From assembly GCA_011050235.1 (NCBI GenBank), contig DRGC01000062.1, positions 1 to 64,000 of the forward strand: a stretch of 64,000 bases of DNA, given 5' to 3'. Under the pieces are notes generated by a model, which was given only the letters and a program-made list of their open reading frames with translations, had not been told where the DNA came from and searched no databases. This DNA comes from Phycisphaerae bacterium. GTDB lineage: Bacteria; Planctomycetota; Phycisphaerae; SM23-33. Below are positions 47,146-56,159 of this stretch, piece after piece; positions within the stretch are counted from its first letter, which is position 1; every line of letters starts with the position of its first letter. The translations under genes were made by a program, and so were the position numbers.

Positions 47146-49602
47146 TCAGTCCAGCAGCTCCGGCAGGCCGATGCGGCGGACCTCATCTAACTGCGCCAGG
47201 TCCGCCAGCCGCGCGACCTCGATAGTGCCGATGACCATCTTGACGGCCGAAGCGTCGAGGATCTTCTCGAAGCCCAGCTCCTTAAGCTTGGCCAGCACTT
47301 CGTCGCTCAGGTCCGTCAAATAGACCGCCACCTCAAGCTTGCCGCCGCTGACGCTGAGCGTTTTGTCAGCGTAGTTCCCGTCCGCGTCGAGCTTGTCGGC
47401 CAGGCCGTGCAAGGCCTTATCGAGTTTCAGCTCGGCGATCTTCTGGCGCTTTTCCTCGTCGCTGAGCTTCTCGTCATCGCGGATCTGCTGGACTTGGCGA
47501 TCCTGCGTCTTTCTCCCGTTGTCTTCGTCGACACTCGCCTCTGGTAGCGCCATCGCGGCAAAGCCACCACCGCCACCACCGCCACCCGAACCGACAAGGC
47601 GCGCTGTGGACACCGGTGAGGGCCTATCGCCGAAGACGCCTTCATAGCTGACGCCTTCGGGCATCTCCACCGGCACGGCCACCGTGCGCGGCTTGCCGCC
47701 GACGGTGACGACCTTCTCCTCCACGGCCACGAAGCTGGTGAACCGCGTCATCAGCCGATAGGTTATCCCCAGCCCGATGATGCTCTCCTTGATGGCCGGA
47801 TCAGGACTTCCCTGCTGGATGCCGGACAGGTCCTGGCTCATCAAGTGGGCGACCTTCTTTCGGGCCCACATGGCCGGGATCGCCCCGGGGTCGGCCGACG
47901 CCGGCAAGGTCACCTTCAACTTCCGCTCGAACGGGCCGGCGACCGTCTGCCCGCGCAGCGTGATCGTCCCGGCCCTGTCGGCGGCGCCAGGCTTGTACCG
48001 TCCGTAGAGGACCACGGGCTTGGCGCTGAACAGATCGGGGATCAGTTGCGGATAGAGTTCGTCGGCCTCGATAGCGTCGGCCAAGTCACCGAAGTCGACG
48101 GCCACGTCGGTCAGGACGGGGGCGTTGATGCGGTCATAGAACTGCTCGGCGGTTTTCTCGGCCTGGCCCTGGTTGAGGGCGTAGGCGGCCTCGCCGCGGC
48201 CGGCGCGGGCCATGTTGCCCAGCAGATAGCGGTTGACACTGGTGCCGATGCCGAAGCTGAAGACCCGCGTGGTGCGGGCGTTCTTCTGAACGGCGTCGAT
48301 GATGGCCATGTCGTTGCCCACGTAGCCGTCGGTCAGGAAGGCGACGATGCGGATCTTCTCAGGATCATGCTCGCCGGCCAACGCTGCGTGGATGGCCTTC
48401 ATCATCTCCGTGCCCCCGCCGCCCTCCAGCGAGTCGACGAACTTCATCGCCTCAGCACGGTTGGCCTCGGTGTTGGCCCGGAGTTTGTCCCACAGGATCT
48501 TCGTGGTGCCGGCGAAGGTGATCAGGTTGAAGGTGTCGGCGTGGCGAAGCTCCTTGATGGCCCGGCGCATGATCGACTTGGAGGTTTCGATCGGAAAGCC
48601 CCGCATCGAGCCGGACGTATCCAGCACGAAGATGATCTCACGCGGCATGATCTGGTCGGGCTGGACCTTCTCGGGCGGCTGCAGCATCAGCAGGAAGAAG
48701 CCGCCGCGTTCGTCGACCCCGGCGAGCGTTGCGTCGCTGATAGCGTCGGTGACGGTCGACCAAACCAACACGAAGTCCTTGTTGGGGATCTCCTTCTTGT
48801 TGGCCAATTGAACGGCGACGCTCGATCGCTCGGTGTCCTGCCATTCCATATTGATGCCGTGCTGCTCGCTGCGCAGTGCGTGGATCGCCGCACCCGCATC
48901 GAGAGCGACTGCCAGCGAGATGTCGTGGCCGGCGCGGGTGTCCTTGGGCGTGACGGGCGGGGTGATTCTGGAGGCGTCGGGCACCTCATCGGTGTCCTCG
49001 GCCCAGCCGGTGCCGGCTTGTCCCGTCGGCGCGCCCGGGATGTAACGCGGCCCGACCACCATCGGAAAGACGAAGCTTACCTTGCCGTCTTCGTAGGTTA
49101 GCAGCTCCGTGTAGCTGATGGTGATGGTGACGGCCTTGCCCGGCTCAATGTTGGCCACGGACTGGGTGAAGATGTTGGGCCGCTCCTGGTCCAGAAGGCC
49201 CGCAACGTGCCCGGCGGCCTTGGCCTGTTCGTAGATCTTTCTGGCCTCGTCGCGTTCCTTGATCAGGCCGCGGATGACGCGGTCGCCAACCGTCATCGTC
49301 ATGTCGTGGACGGCTGCCGACGCCCTCAGCGGGAAGACGTAGACGGCTTCGATCTTGTCCTCAAAGGGATTGTGGAACTCCTGCGTGACGGTCACCCGGG
49401 CCAGCAGGCCCGTGATGACGGCCTGGACGTCCGTGTGCTTCAGGGGGCACAAGCCGACGGGCCTGCCCTCGGCATCGACCGCCCGAAGTTGGCCTTCCGT
49501 GACTTTCGGGGGGGCAGGCTGCTCCGACTGGGCCTGGGCGGCGCCGACGGCCAGCAGAACGACCGTTACGAAAGCTATCAGGGCTCTTGCGGTATGTAGC
49601 AT
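47146..49602 (-). CDS. VIT and von Willebrand A domain secreted protein
   Basis: 818 residues with an N-terminal signal peptide (MLHTARALIAFVTVVLLAVGAAQA). A VIT domain (about 35-170; QEFHNPFEDKIEAVYVFPL) is followed by a vWA domain with the metal-ion MIDAS motif in FVLDTSGSMRGFP. A glycine run (SGGGGGGGGF) links to a coiled C-terminal region rich in Lys and Asp. Inter-alpha-trypsin-inhibitor-like bacterial proteins of this kind bind extracellular ligands. The gene stands alone; no protease motif is present. Confidence 0.88.
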   Translation of the reverse strand: MLHTARALIAFVTVVLLAVGAAQAQSEQPAPPKVTEGQLRAVDAEGRPVGLCPLKHTDVQAVITGLLARVTVTQEFHNPFEDKIEAVYVFPLRASAAVHDMTMTVGDRVIRGLIKERDEARKIYEQAKAAGHVAGLLDQERPNIFTQSVANIEPGKAVTITISYTELLTYEDGKVSFVFPMVVGPRYIPGAPTGQAGTGWAEDTDEVPDASRITPPVTPKDTRAGHDISLAVALDAGAAIHALRSEQHGINMEWQDTERSSVAVQLANKKEIPNKDFVLVWSTVTDAISDATLAGVDERGGFFLLMLQPPEKVQPDQIMPREIIFVLDTSGSMRGFPIETSKSIMRRAIKELRHADTFNLITFAGTTKILWDKLRANTEANRAEAMKFVDSLEGGGGTEMMKAIHAALAGEHDPEKIRIVAFLTDGYVGNDMAIIDAVQKNARTTRVFSFGIGTSVNRYLLGNMARAGRGEAAYALNQGQAEKTAEQFYDRINAPVLTDVAVDFGDLADAIEADELYPQLIPDLFSAKPVVLYGRYKPGAADRAGTITLRGQTVAGPFERKLKVTLPASADPGAIPAMWARKKVAHLMSQDLSGIQQGSPDPAIKESIIGLGITYRLMTRFTSFVAVEEKVVTVGGKPRTVAVPVEMPEGVSYEGVFGDRPSPVSTARLVGSGGGGGGGGFAAMALPEASVDEDNGRKTQDRQVQQIRDDEKLSDEEKRQKIAELKLDKALHGLADKLDADGNYADKTLSVSGGKLEVAVYLTDLSDEVLAKLKELGFEKILDASAVKMVIGTIEVARLADLAQLDEVRRIGLPELLD

Positions 49603-49712
49603 GGCAGGTCCTTTCCAGTATCCCTAGACGCGGCGGCTACCGCGCACTTAGACGCCCGGGAGCCGGCTATGGTTCGCCGAAATCCGGGCGACGGCGTATG
49701 GCTGTGCCTACT

Positions 49713-49760
49713 GAAAACTCCGTCTGCCACATTCTACAAGGACTTACGGACATTGCCATC
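49713..49760 (+). repeat. Diverged 48-bp direct repeat, left copy
   Basis: This matches 51512-51559 at 40 of 48 positions, gap-free and in the same orientation. The two copies flank the ceramidase-like gene. The right copy lies about 50 bp upstream of a transposase fragment, so the pair may be remnants of element ends. Confidence 0.65.
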
Positions 49761-49834
49761 CCGGCCCAACTGCACGACTTGGTGGAACACTTCGTTGGGC
49801 CGATGATCCTGCGGCGGGACGGGACGATCGTACC

Positions 49835-49865
49835 AACGAAAACGGCCCCGGCGGATGCCGAGGCC
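49835..49865 (-). terminator. Terminator following the tRNA remnant
   Basis: Read on the minus strand, GGCCTCGGC-ATCC-GCCGGGGCC (one G-U pair) is followed by GTTTTCG. It lies directly downstream of the tRNA-Met 3' remnant and is probably the original tRNA terminator. Confidence 0.65.
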
Positions 49866-49881
49866 GATGTTCCGAGTAACA

Positions 49882-49919
49882 TAGCGGGGGATTCGGATCC
49901 ACGACCTCCGGGTTATGAG
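49882..49919 (-). pseudogene. 3' remnant of a tRNA-Met (CAU) gene
   Basis: On the minus strand the segment reads CTCATAACCCGGAGGTCGTG then GATCCGAATCC and CCCGCTA: anticodon loop with CAU, the 3' half of the anticodon stem, the variable loop, T-arm and 3' acceptor strand with discriminator A. The 5' half (acceptor, D-arm, 5' anticodon stem) is missing; the sequence above CTCATAA cannot form the stem. About four bases are also missing in the T-arm side. A break in the anticodon loop is typical of integrase recombination at tRNA genes. CCA is not encoded. Confidence 0.7.
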
Positions 49920-50061
49920 GCTTAAGCTTTCCTGCAGTCTCGGAAGATTTCGCTGCGAGCCCTTTGTGACACAGCGCCTCCATCGCTGCGTCAAAGGCCC
50001 GCTGCCTTACGGATATCTACGCTGATAGAACTGTGTTCAGGTTCCGCCGGCGGCCTTGTCG

Positions 50062-51408
50062 TCACTCGTCGTTAGCGCCCTGCTTCAACTTCGTCAGCAG
50101 CTCGACGATCCCATTCTGAATGATCTTCTCAACGCTCGGATCCAGGGCGAGCCCATACTTACTGCTCAGGGCGATCATAAGGGGTGAGGCCTCATAGCCG
50201 CCGCGTGGGCCCATTTCATAGGCGGCGGCTGTGGCGATATATCCTCCCCCCACGCAGTAGCCCAGCGTGACGGTATGGCTGAACGGGGAGACCTTGTCGG
50301 CGAAGAGCTGGTAATCGCAAAACGTCTCGTACGGCAGAGACAGGATGCACAGATCGGGCCCGATGGCCATGGCCTTCATCGGGTAGTCCAGCGATCGCGG
50401 CTTGTCGCCTTCCTGTGCGGTCTTGAGCAACTTCTTGAGGCGTTTGTCTTTGGGATTGTCCTTGATGGCCTTTTCGACCTCGGCCACGGAAGGCGGCTGC
50501 TGGTAGGGCAGGCTGACGGTGAGCGATTCGGCCCGGATCGGCCCCGGCCTCACCCCTTCCACGTTCGCCCGCAGCAACGCGTTGGCCAGTTTGGCGCCGA
50601 CGGCGTCGCAGGCTTCGGGCCCGCCTCGCAGGGGAAACGCGTTGATGTTGGCGCCGCATCCCTGGCCAAACATGAAGACCCCGCCGTCTTCCGGCCGTCC
50701 GCCGCCGCCCAGGAACTTCTTCAGCCGGGCGATCGCCGAACCGGGGTAGTCGGAGCTGATGACATCCGAGAACTGCGTGATAACCGGGTGGGCCGCGTAG
50801 GTGAACAGCACCGCGATCCGTGCCGATCTCTCGGTCGCATGGATGGCGATGATGTCCGTCCAGGGCGCCACTGGCCCGTCCGGGTTGATGGCCATCGTCA
50901 CCTGGCCGTCGTCCTGGATGAGCCTGCGGTTGAACCCGATCTGGATGGGCACCCGGTCATAGCCAATCGCGCAGGGCTCCAGGGCCTCGTTCGCCTCGAC
51001 CGTGAGCGCCACGCAGGTCTTGACCAGCCAGTCGCCGTAGCTCATGCCGTCTTGCCACTCGCCACTCGGCCACCCGGCGTTGTGAGTGTGACTGTTGTTG
51101 ATCGTCACGTTGTCGGCCGGGATGCCGGTGGCCTTGGCGATGCCCTCGCGTATCTGCACCGTATGGCCGAGGCCGAGACCGACGCAGTCCAGCGTGAGCA
51201 CGGCAATTCGCGTCGAGCCGTCCGAGAGGACCAGGGACCGGGCGTACATGTCCTGGTGCACTTTGCTGCGATCCCGCGTGCTGGTGATCTGGACCTCCCT
51301 GGCGCCCGCCGACAAGACCGGTGTCGGCGCCTCCGTTGCCGGTTCCGTGGCCAGCTGGCACCCCACCGACGTAACGGCCATGATCAGACACAGGTATGCA
51401 CACTTCAT
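50062..51408 (-). CDS. Neutral ceramidase-like lipoprotein
   Basis: 448 residues from ATG 51408, preceded by GAGGAGG. A signal peptide ends in lipobox TSVGC. The body matches the neutral/alkaline non-lysosomal ceramidase fold: VLTLDCVGLG, the zinc-site His pair in NNSHTHNA, FTYAAHPVI (third His) and FMFGQGCGANIN. These enzymes hydrolyse N-acyl sphingosines; bacterial homologues often have other amide substrates. The gene is flanked by two diverged 48-bp direct repeats and by tRNA and transposase remnants. Confidence 0.8.
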   Translation of the reverse strand: MKCAYLCLIMAVTSVGCQLATEPATEAPTPVLSAGAREVQITSTRDRSKVHQDMYARSLVLSDGSTRIAVLTLDCVGLGLGHTVQIREGIAKATGIPADNVTINNSHTHNAGWPSGEWQDGMSYGDWLVKTCVALTVEANEALEPCAIGYDRVPIQIGFNRRLIQDDGQVTMAINPDGPVAPWTDIIAIHATERSARIAVLFTYAAHPVITQFSDVISSDYPGSAIARLKKFLGGGGRPEDGGVFMFGQGCGANINAFPLRGGPEACDAVGAKLANALLRANVEGVRPGPIRAESLTVSLPYQQPPSVAEVEKAIKDNPKDKRLKKLLKTAQEGDKPRSLDYPMKAMAIGPDLCILSLPYETFCDYQLFADKVSPFSHTVTLGYCVGGGYIATAAAYEMGPRGGYEASPLMIALSSKYGLALDPSVEKIIQNGIVELLTKLKQGANDE

Positions 51409-51511
51409 TGCTGCCTCCTCGCGCTGGGTGTCGAAGGAGCATAGGCTACGACAATGCGATGCTGCCGGTCAAGCCTGGCCGGCGCACGCACGGCGTTCAA
51501 TTGTCCCTGCC

Positions 51512-51559
51512 GGAAACTCCGTCCGCCATATTCTACCGGCACTTACGAACATTACCATC
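51512..51559 (+). repeat. Diverged 48-bp direct repeat, right copy
   Basis: Partner of 49713-49760. Both copies stay open in the same reading frame (ENSVCHILQGLTDIAI against GNSVRHILPALTNITI), so they may derive from one coding or element-end sequence. Confidence 0.65.
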
Positions 51560-51612
51560 TCATGCCCCCAACGCTACCATGCGCCGTCATTTGCTGCCGG
51601 AGGAGATGAACG

Positions 51613-51843
51613 ATGGGCTTTGTTCACGGGGTGTTGATCCTCTTAAGAGCTTTCTTGTGTTCGAGATCTTCGCTCGCCGCAGAGGACCTGGCGTTGAGGC
51701 AGCAGCTGGTCGTCCTGCAGCGTAAGGGCCATCGGCCCGAGCTCCGCGGGCGTGATCGAATCTTCTGGAGGTGGTCGTCGCCGCTCTGGACAGGCGATTG
51801 CCTTGAAAAAACTGGGCCTGGAGTTATCTCCGGGTCCCAATAG
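51613..51843 (+). pseudogene. Transposase/integrase N-terminal fragment
   Basis: Residues SSLAAEDLALRQQLVVLQRK and RPELRGRDRIFWRWSSPLWTG match the N-terminal region of rve-type integrase transposases common in planctomycetes and acidobacteria (typically several hundred residues). The frame then leaves the family and stops after about 76 codons, so the catalytic DDE part is absent. GGAGGAG precedes the ATG. Sequence to 51906 in another frame (ALKKLGLELSPGPNSGRDLG) could be an unrelated protein tail, so this looks like a deletion junction. Nothing else is visible in the 51409-52055 gap. Confidence 0.7.
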
Positions 51844-52055
51844 CGGGCGCGACCTGGGGCGGAACGACTGGCTGGTGCAGGGACAGCAGAATCGCTCGAT
51901 ATAAAAAATATGAATTCTTTTCCAGGTTATGCGGCGGAAACAGCAAATATCGGACAAGCAACGCAAATTACCTAGAAATGCGTGGCTTGGGCGTCCGAAT
52001 ATCATATAGCGATTCAACGGAGTGTTTGTCATTTCGAGATAAGGGCTGGCAGACA

Positions 52056-52355
52056 ATGGTAACGGTCAAACAGGAGTGCGTTGAGTTTGAGTTCTTTCGG
52101 CCCCAGGCGCGGGAAGTATATGTTGTGGGGGACTTTAACGATTGGCAGCAGGGCCACACACCGATGGAGCGACTGGCGGATGGGCATTGGCGGGTGCGGC
52201 TGAGTTTGCCGGGGGGGGTATTTCGCTTTCGCTACCACGCCGATGGTGAGTGGTTCACCGACTACGCGGCCTTTGGCGTCGAGCCGGGACCGATGGGGGT
52301 CGACAGCGTCCTGCTCGTGCCGGAGCAGCAGCGTGCCCTGCGAGCGGCTGCATAG
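52056..52355 (+). CDS. CBM48/AMPK glycogen-binding mini-protein
   Basis: 99 residues from ATG 52056. It is a single early-set carbohydrate-binding domain: VEFEFFRPQAREVYVVGDFNDW, HTPMERLADGHWRVRLSLPGG and FRFRYHADGEWFTDYAA match glycogen-binding modules of branching enzymes and AMPK. No catalytic domain is attached, which is common for stand-alone E-set domains in planctomycetes. It may target a partner to glycogen. It lies convergent to scpB with 21 bp between. Confidence 0.8.
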   Translation: MVTVKQECVEFEFFRPQAREVYVVGDFNDWQQGHTPMERLADGHWRVRLSLPGGVFRFRYHADGEWFTDYAAFGVEPGPMGVDSVLLVPEQQRALRAAA

Positions 52356-52376
52356 CGCGGACGGCCAAGAGGGGCA

Positions 52377-53060
52377 TCAATCGTCGGCGGAGTCTTCGTC
52401 GAGATCCCCATCGACGTCTTCGGCAAGATCCTCGTCCTGATCCTCATCATCGACATCGTCGTCGGGATCGTCGGGAAGCTTGGTCGATTGAGGTGCCGGT
52501 TGGGCTGCGGCCTTGGCGGCGGCGCGAAGTTCCTCGACATTGGGCAGGTCGTCCAGGCCCGCCAGGCCGAACACTTCCAGAAAGCGGCGGGTGGTCCCGT
52601 AGAGCATCGGCCGGCCGAGGATCTCGGCGCGCCCGACGATCTTGATCAGTTGCTTCTCGATCAGGCCCCGCAGCACCTCTCCGCACGCCACGCCACGAAT
52701 GGCCTCGATGTCGGCCCGAAGAATCGGCTGGCGGTAGGCGATGATGGCGAGCGTTTCGATGGCGGCCTGTGAGAGGCGCGAGTCCTTGCGGGTCTGCACC
52801 AGGCGCGACAGGACCTCGTCGAACTGCGGGAGGGTCTGCATCTGAAAGCCGCCCGCGATGGCCTTGATCTGAAATGCGGCGCCCTGTTGCCGGTAGCGGG
52901 TGTTCAACTGCTCGATGGTCTTTCGGACCGTCGCCTGGCTGGTGGTCTGTGTGACGTCGCAGATCTTCGCAGCCGTCAGGGGGGTGTTGCTGGCCAGCAG
53001 GATCGCTTCGACCGATGCGGCGAAATCGTCGGCCGGCGGTGTCGTGGGCTGATCGTTCAT
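52377..53060 (-). CDS. scpB: Segregation and condensation protein ScpB
   Basis: 227 residues. Winged-helix features: EAILLASNTPLTAAKI, the core LSQAAIETLAIIAYRQPILRADIEAIRG and LYGTTRRFLEVFGL. A long acidic tail (DDPDDDVDDEDQDED, about 195-227) extends beyond the standard fold. ScpB is the kleisin-associated subunit of the Smc-ScpAB condensin. No scpA or smc is in the window. Confidence 0.93.
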   Translation of the reverse strand: MNDQPTTPPADDFAASVEAILLASNTPLTAAKICDVTQTTSQATVRKTIEQLNTRYRQQGAAFQIKAIAGGFQMQTLPQFDEVLSRLVQTRKDSRLSQAAIETLAIIAYRQPILRADIEAIRGVACGEVLRGLIEKQLIKIVGRAEILGRPMLYGTTRRFLEVFGLAGLDDLPNVEELRAAAKAAAQPAPQSTKLPDDPDDDVDDEDQDEDLAEDVDGDLDEDSADD

Positions 53061-53305
53061 GGCTGTAACTTAGTTGAGATTGCGAGGGCTCGTCAAGGTT
53101 ATGACGACACGCCGCCGCGAGTGCAAGGGTGGTAGAAGCTTTCGGGGTGCGGCCTTTGTGGTCGTAAGCGGCCAGTTTTATAACGCAGAGATACTGTTGG
53201 ACGTGGCGGAACTATATCAAGGATTTGTGATTCGGGCCAGTGGGCTAGGGCATTTGGCCTTGTGGGCGTCGGCCGGGCGTAGACAATGGCCGGCTGAGGT
53301 GAACG

Positions 53306-54262
53306 ATGAAGGTGGTGTTCTTTGGCAGCGGGACGTTCGCCGTGCCGTCTTTGCAGGCGGCGGCATCGGCCCATGAGATTGTTCGGATCGTCACGCAGCG
53401 GGCGCGGCCGGCGGGGCGCGGGGGCAAGATGCGCCCAACGCCGGTGGCGACAGCGGCGGAGCAGATGGGGCGCGAGGTCGTCGAGTGCGGCGACGTCAAC
53501 AGCGCCGAGGCGGTCGAAGCTGTCGCCGCCTGTGGGGCCGATGTGATCTGCGTGGCCGATTTCGGCCAACGTGTCCACCGGCCGATGCGCGAGGCGGCGC
53601 GGCTGGGGGCGCTGAACGTGCATGGATCGATCCTGCCCGCGCTTCGCGGCGCTGCGCCAGTCAACTGGGCGATCATTCGCGGCCTGGAGCGGACGGGTGT
53701 GACGACGTTTCGACTGGTCGACGAAATGGACGCCGGGGCGATTTATCTGATCAAGGAGACCGCCATCGAGCCCGGCGAGACGGCCGAGCAGTTGAAGGCC
53801 CGCCTGGCCGAGCTTGGGGCCGAGGCGATCTGTGAAACGCTGGATGGGCTGGCGGCCGGGTCGCTGGAGGCGACCGAGCAGGACCACACGAAAGCGACGC
53901 GCGCGCCCAAGCTGAAGAAATCCGACGGACGGATCGACTGGCGGGCGGATGCGAAGACGATCCGCGATCTCATCCATGGCGCCTGGCCGTGGCCGGGCGG
54001 GCAGGCGGTGTTGGCCCGTCAGGCGGGCGGGGATGTGGCGGTCGTCATCGCGCGTGCGACGGTCGAGGATGTCGGCGGCGGGGGGCAGAGCCCCGGCATG
54101 TTCGACGACGAGCTGCGGGTCCGGACGGGTGGGGGTCGGCTGCGAATTGACCAGATCAAGCCGGCTGGCAAGCGCCTGATGGCGTGGGCCGACTTCGTTA
54201 ACGGCTATCGGATCGCCCTGGGCGATCGGTTTGTTGAAGTTGAGGTCGATGATGTCGGTTAG
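53306..54262 (+). CDS. fmt: Methionyl-tRNA formyltransferase
   Basis: 318 residues. The formyltransferase domain shows KVVFFGSGTFAVPSLQ, catalytic Asn-His in NVHGSILPALRGAAPVNWAI and the following DEMDAGAIY. The C-terminal Fmt domain (KSDGRIDWRADAKTIRDLIHG) binds tRNA. It formylates initiator Met-tRNA. The gene overlaps rsmB by about 10 bp, the common bacterial pairing, and no def is immediately upstream. Confidence 0.94.
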   Translation: MKVVFFGSGTFAVPSLQAAASAHEIVRIVTQRARPAGRGGKMRPTPVATAAEQMGREVVECGDVNSAEAVEAVAACGADVICVADFGQRVHRPMREAARLGALNVHGSILPALRGAAPVNWAIIRGLERTGVTTFRLVDEMDAGAIYLIKETAIEPGETAEQLKARLAELGAEAICETLDGLAAGSLEATEQDHTKATRAPKLKKSDGRIDWRADAKTIRDLIHGAWPWPGGQAVLARQAGGDVAVVIARATVEDVGGGGQSPGMFDDELRVRTGGGRLRIDQIKPAGKRLMAWADFVNGYRIALGDRFVEVEVDDVG

Positions 54263-55622
54263 CGCGCGGGATATCGCCGTTTGGGCCCTTCGGGATCGGG
54301 CTGGAAACGTGACGGCCTCATTGCGACGCCTGCTGGACGAGCGGGATGTCACACCGGTGGATCGAGGTCTGGCCCGCGAGTTGGCCTTGGGCGTGGTCCG
54401 GCGGCGCGGGACGCTCGAGGCGATTCTGAAAAGCTTCCTGGCCCAGCCTGGCAAGAAGGTGCCATCCCCCATTCACGAGATCCTGCTGGTCGGGTTGTAT
54501 CAGATTCTGTTCCTGGACCGCGTGCCGGAGTTCGCGGCCGTCAACGAGGCCGTTCGCCAGGCGTCGATGGGAGAGCGAAAGGGGCGCGGCGGGTTCGTCA
54601 ACGGTGTGCTTCGCAGTATTATCCGGAGCATCTCGCCGGCCGAGACCGGGCGGGGACCGATAGCGCCGGACGTTATTCCGGTGGCGGTGGAGACCCATCG
54701 GCGGGTGGATCGGGCGGTGTTCGCCGATCCGAAGGACGAGCCGGCGACGTACCTGGCCCAGGCCTATTCGTTGCCGCCGGCCCTGGCCGAGCGATGGCTG
54801 GAACAGACCGATGGCAAGTTGCCCCCGGCGATCCGCTGGGCTGCCCAGAGCGACACCTCGCCGCCGCTGATCGCTCGGGTGAACCGTCTGCGGGCGACTG
54901 TGGGCGAGGCGATCGCGGCCCTGGAAGCCGAGGGCATCGAGACGACCGGCCACAGCAACGGCCAAAGCATCGTCTTCGCCCAGCACCTGGATGTTACATC
55001 GCTGGGCGTGTTCCGGGACGGTTGGATCCAGCCTCAGGACCCCACGGCGACGGGGGTCGTGACCGGCGCTGACGTACGGGCGGGGATGAAGGTGCTGGAT
55101 TTTTGCGCATCGCCGGGGACCAAGACCACGCACCTGGCCGAGCGCATGGACAATGCGGGCGAGATCGTGGCGCTGGACGTTTCGCAGGAGAAGCTTCAGC
55201 CGATTCTCGACAACTGCCGGCGCATGGGGGTCGACATCGTCACGACCGCGGAGGCCAAGCAACTCGGCGGCCTGTCGGCGATGGATTTCGATCTGGTGCT
55301 GGTGGACGCCCCGTGCAGCAACACGGGCGTGTTGGCGCGACGGCCCGAGGCGCGGTGGCGGTTCTCGGGGCGGGCGATGAGCAAGCTGGTCGACGACCAG
55401 AAATCGCTCCTGTCGGCGGCGTCGCATTTCGTTCGCCCGGGCGGGCAGTTGGTCTACAGCACCTGCAGCATCGAGCGGGAAGAGGATCATGGGATGGTTG
55501 GCTTCGCGCAAAATCGTCTGGGCCTGTCGCTGGCGGCTGAGAAGCTCACACGGCCCGGCGGCGCCGACGATCCGACCCGATGGCATGACGGCGGGTACTA
55601 TGCTATATTTCGTCGGCCGTAA
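54252..55622 (+). CDS. rsmB: 16S rRNA m5C967 methyltransferase RsmB (Sun)
   Basis: 456 residues from ATG 54252 (ATG 54249 is also possible); GAGG is about six bases upstream. The N-terminal NusB-like region (ARELALGVVRRRGTLEAIL, EILLVGLYQILFLDRVPEFAAVNEAV) precedes the Rossmann methyltransferase with VLDFCASPGTKTTHLAERM, the Cys in DAPCSNTGVLARRPE and the second Cys in YSTCSIEREED. It methylates C967 of 16S rRNA. It overlaps fmt and precedes smpB. Confidence 0.92.
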   Translation: MSVSARDIAVWALRDRAGNVTASLRRLLDERDVTPVDRGLARELALGVVRRRGTLEAILKSFLAQPGKKVPSPIHEILLVGLYQILFLDRVPEFAAVNEAVRQASMGERKGRGGFVNGVLRSIIRSISPAETGRGPIAPDVIPVAVETHRRVDRAVFADPKDEPATYLAQAYSLPPALAERWLEQTDGKLPPAIRWAAQSDTSPPLIARVNRLRATVGEAIAALEAEGIETTGHSNGQSIVFAQHLDVTSLGVFRDGWIQPQDPTATGVVTGADVRAGMKVLDFCASPGTKTTHLAERMDNAGEIVALDVSQEKLQPILDNCRRMGVDIVTTAEAKQLGGLSAMDFDLVLVDAPCSNTGVLARRPEARWRFSGRAMSKLVDDQKSLLSAASHFVRPGGQLVYSTCSIEREEDHGMVGFAQNRLGLSLAAEKLTRPGGADDPTRWHDGGYYAIFRRP

Positions 55623-55658
55623 CGGATGACGAAAGCCCATCTCCGCGCGGTCTACCCC

Positions 55659-56144
55659 ATGGCCAAGAAAGACAAGCAACCCAAGCGCCCCCATGGCGTT
55701 CGCATCAAGAACCGCCGGGCCTGGCGCGATTTTCATATCGAGGCCAAGGTCGAGTGCGGCATCGAACTGCTGGGGACGGAGGTCAAAAGCCTTCGCGCCG
55801 GACAGGTCAAGATCGACGAGGCCCACGCCCGCGTGAAACGGGGCGAGTTGTTTCTGATCGGGGCGAACTTTGCCCTTTATCCGCAGGCGGCCCCGGGGAT
55901 GCAGCACGTCCCCACGCGTGAGCGCAAGCTGCTGCTGCACCGCCGCCAGATCAACGAGATCGAGGCCCACGTGCGGCAGAAGGGCCGAACCGTCGTGCCG
56001 CTGGAGGTGTATTTCAAGCGGGGGTGGGCCAAGTGCGTCTTGGGACTGGCCGTCGGCAAACGACAATTCGACAAACGCGCAGACCTCAAGAAGCGCGAGC
56101 AGGAGCGCGAAATGTCGCGCCACATGCGCCGCTCACGCCGATAG
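55659..56144 (+). CDS. smpB: SsrA-binding protein SmpB
   Basis: 161 residues from ATG 55659; ATG 55626 is an alternative, with little SD for either. KNRRAWRDFHIEAKVECGI, LLGTEVKSLRAGQVKIDEAHARV and the basic tail after AVGKRQFDKRADLKKREQ match SmpB. It brings tmRNA to stalled ribosomes. The tmRNA gene is 2.3 kb downstream, separated only by the opposite-strand symporter gene. Confidence 0.94.
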   Translation: MAKKDKQPKRPHGVRIKNRRAWRDFHIEAKVECGIELLGTEVKSLRAGQVKIDEAHARVKRGELFLIGANFALYPQAAPGMQHVPTRERKLLLHRRQINEIEAHVRQKGRTVVPLEVYFKRGWAKCVLGLAVGKRQFDKRADLKKREQEREMSRHMRRSRR

Positions 56145-56159
56145 GCCCTCCCGCCGGCG

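Noticed and set aside
49680-49925. Open frame across the left 48-bp repeat and tRNA remnant (plus strand)
   Set aside because: It reads through the antisense of a tRNA fragment and terminator, so the peptide is spurious.
50062-51843. A complete composite transposon
   Set aside because: The repeats are diverged, no full transposase is present and no target-site duplication was seen.
54318-56123. 601-codon minus-strand frame opposite rsmB and smpB
   Set aside because: It is antisense to two well-supported genes; long antisense frames are common at this GC content.
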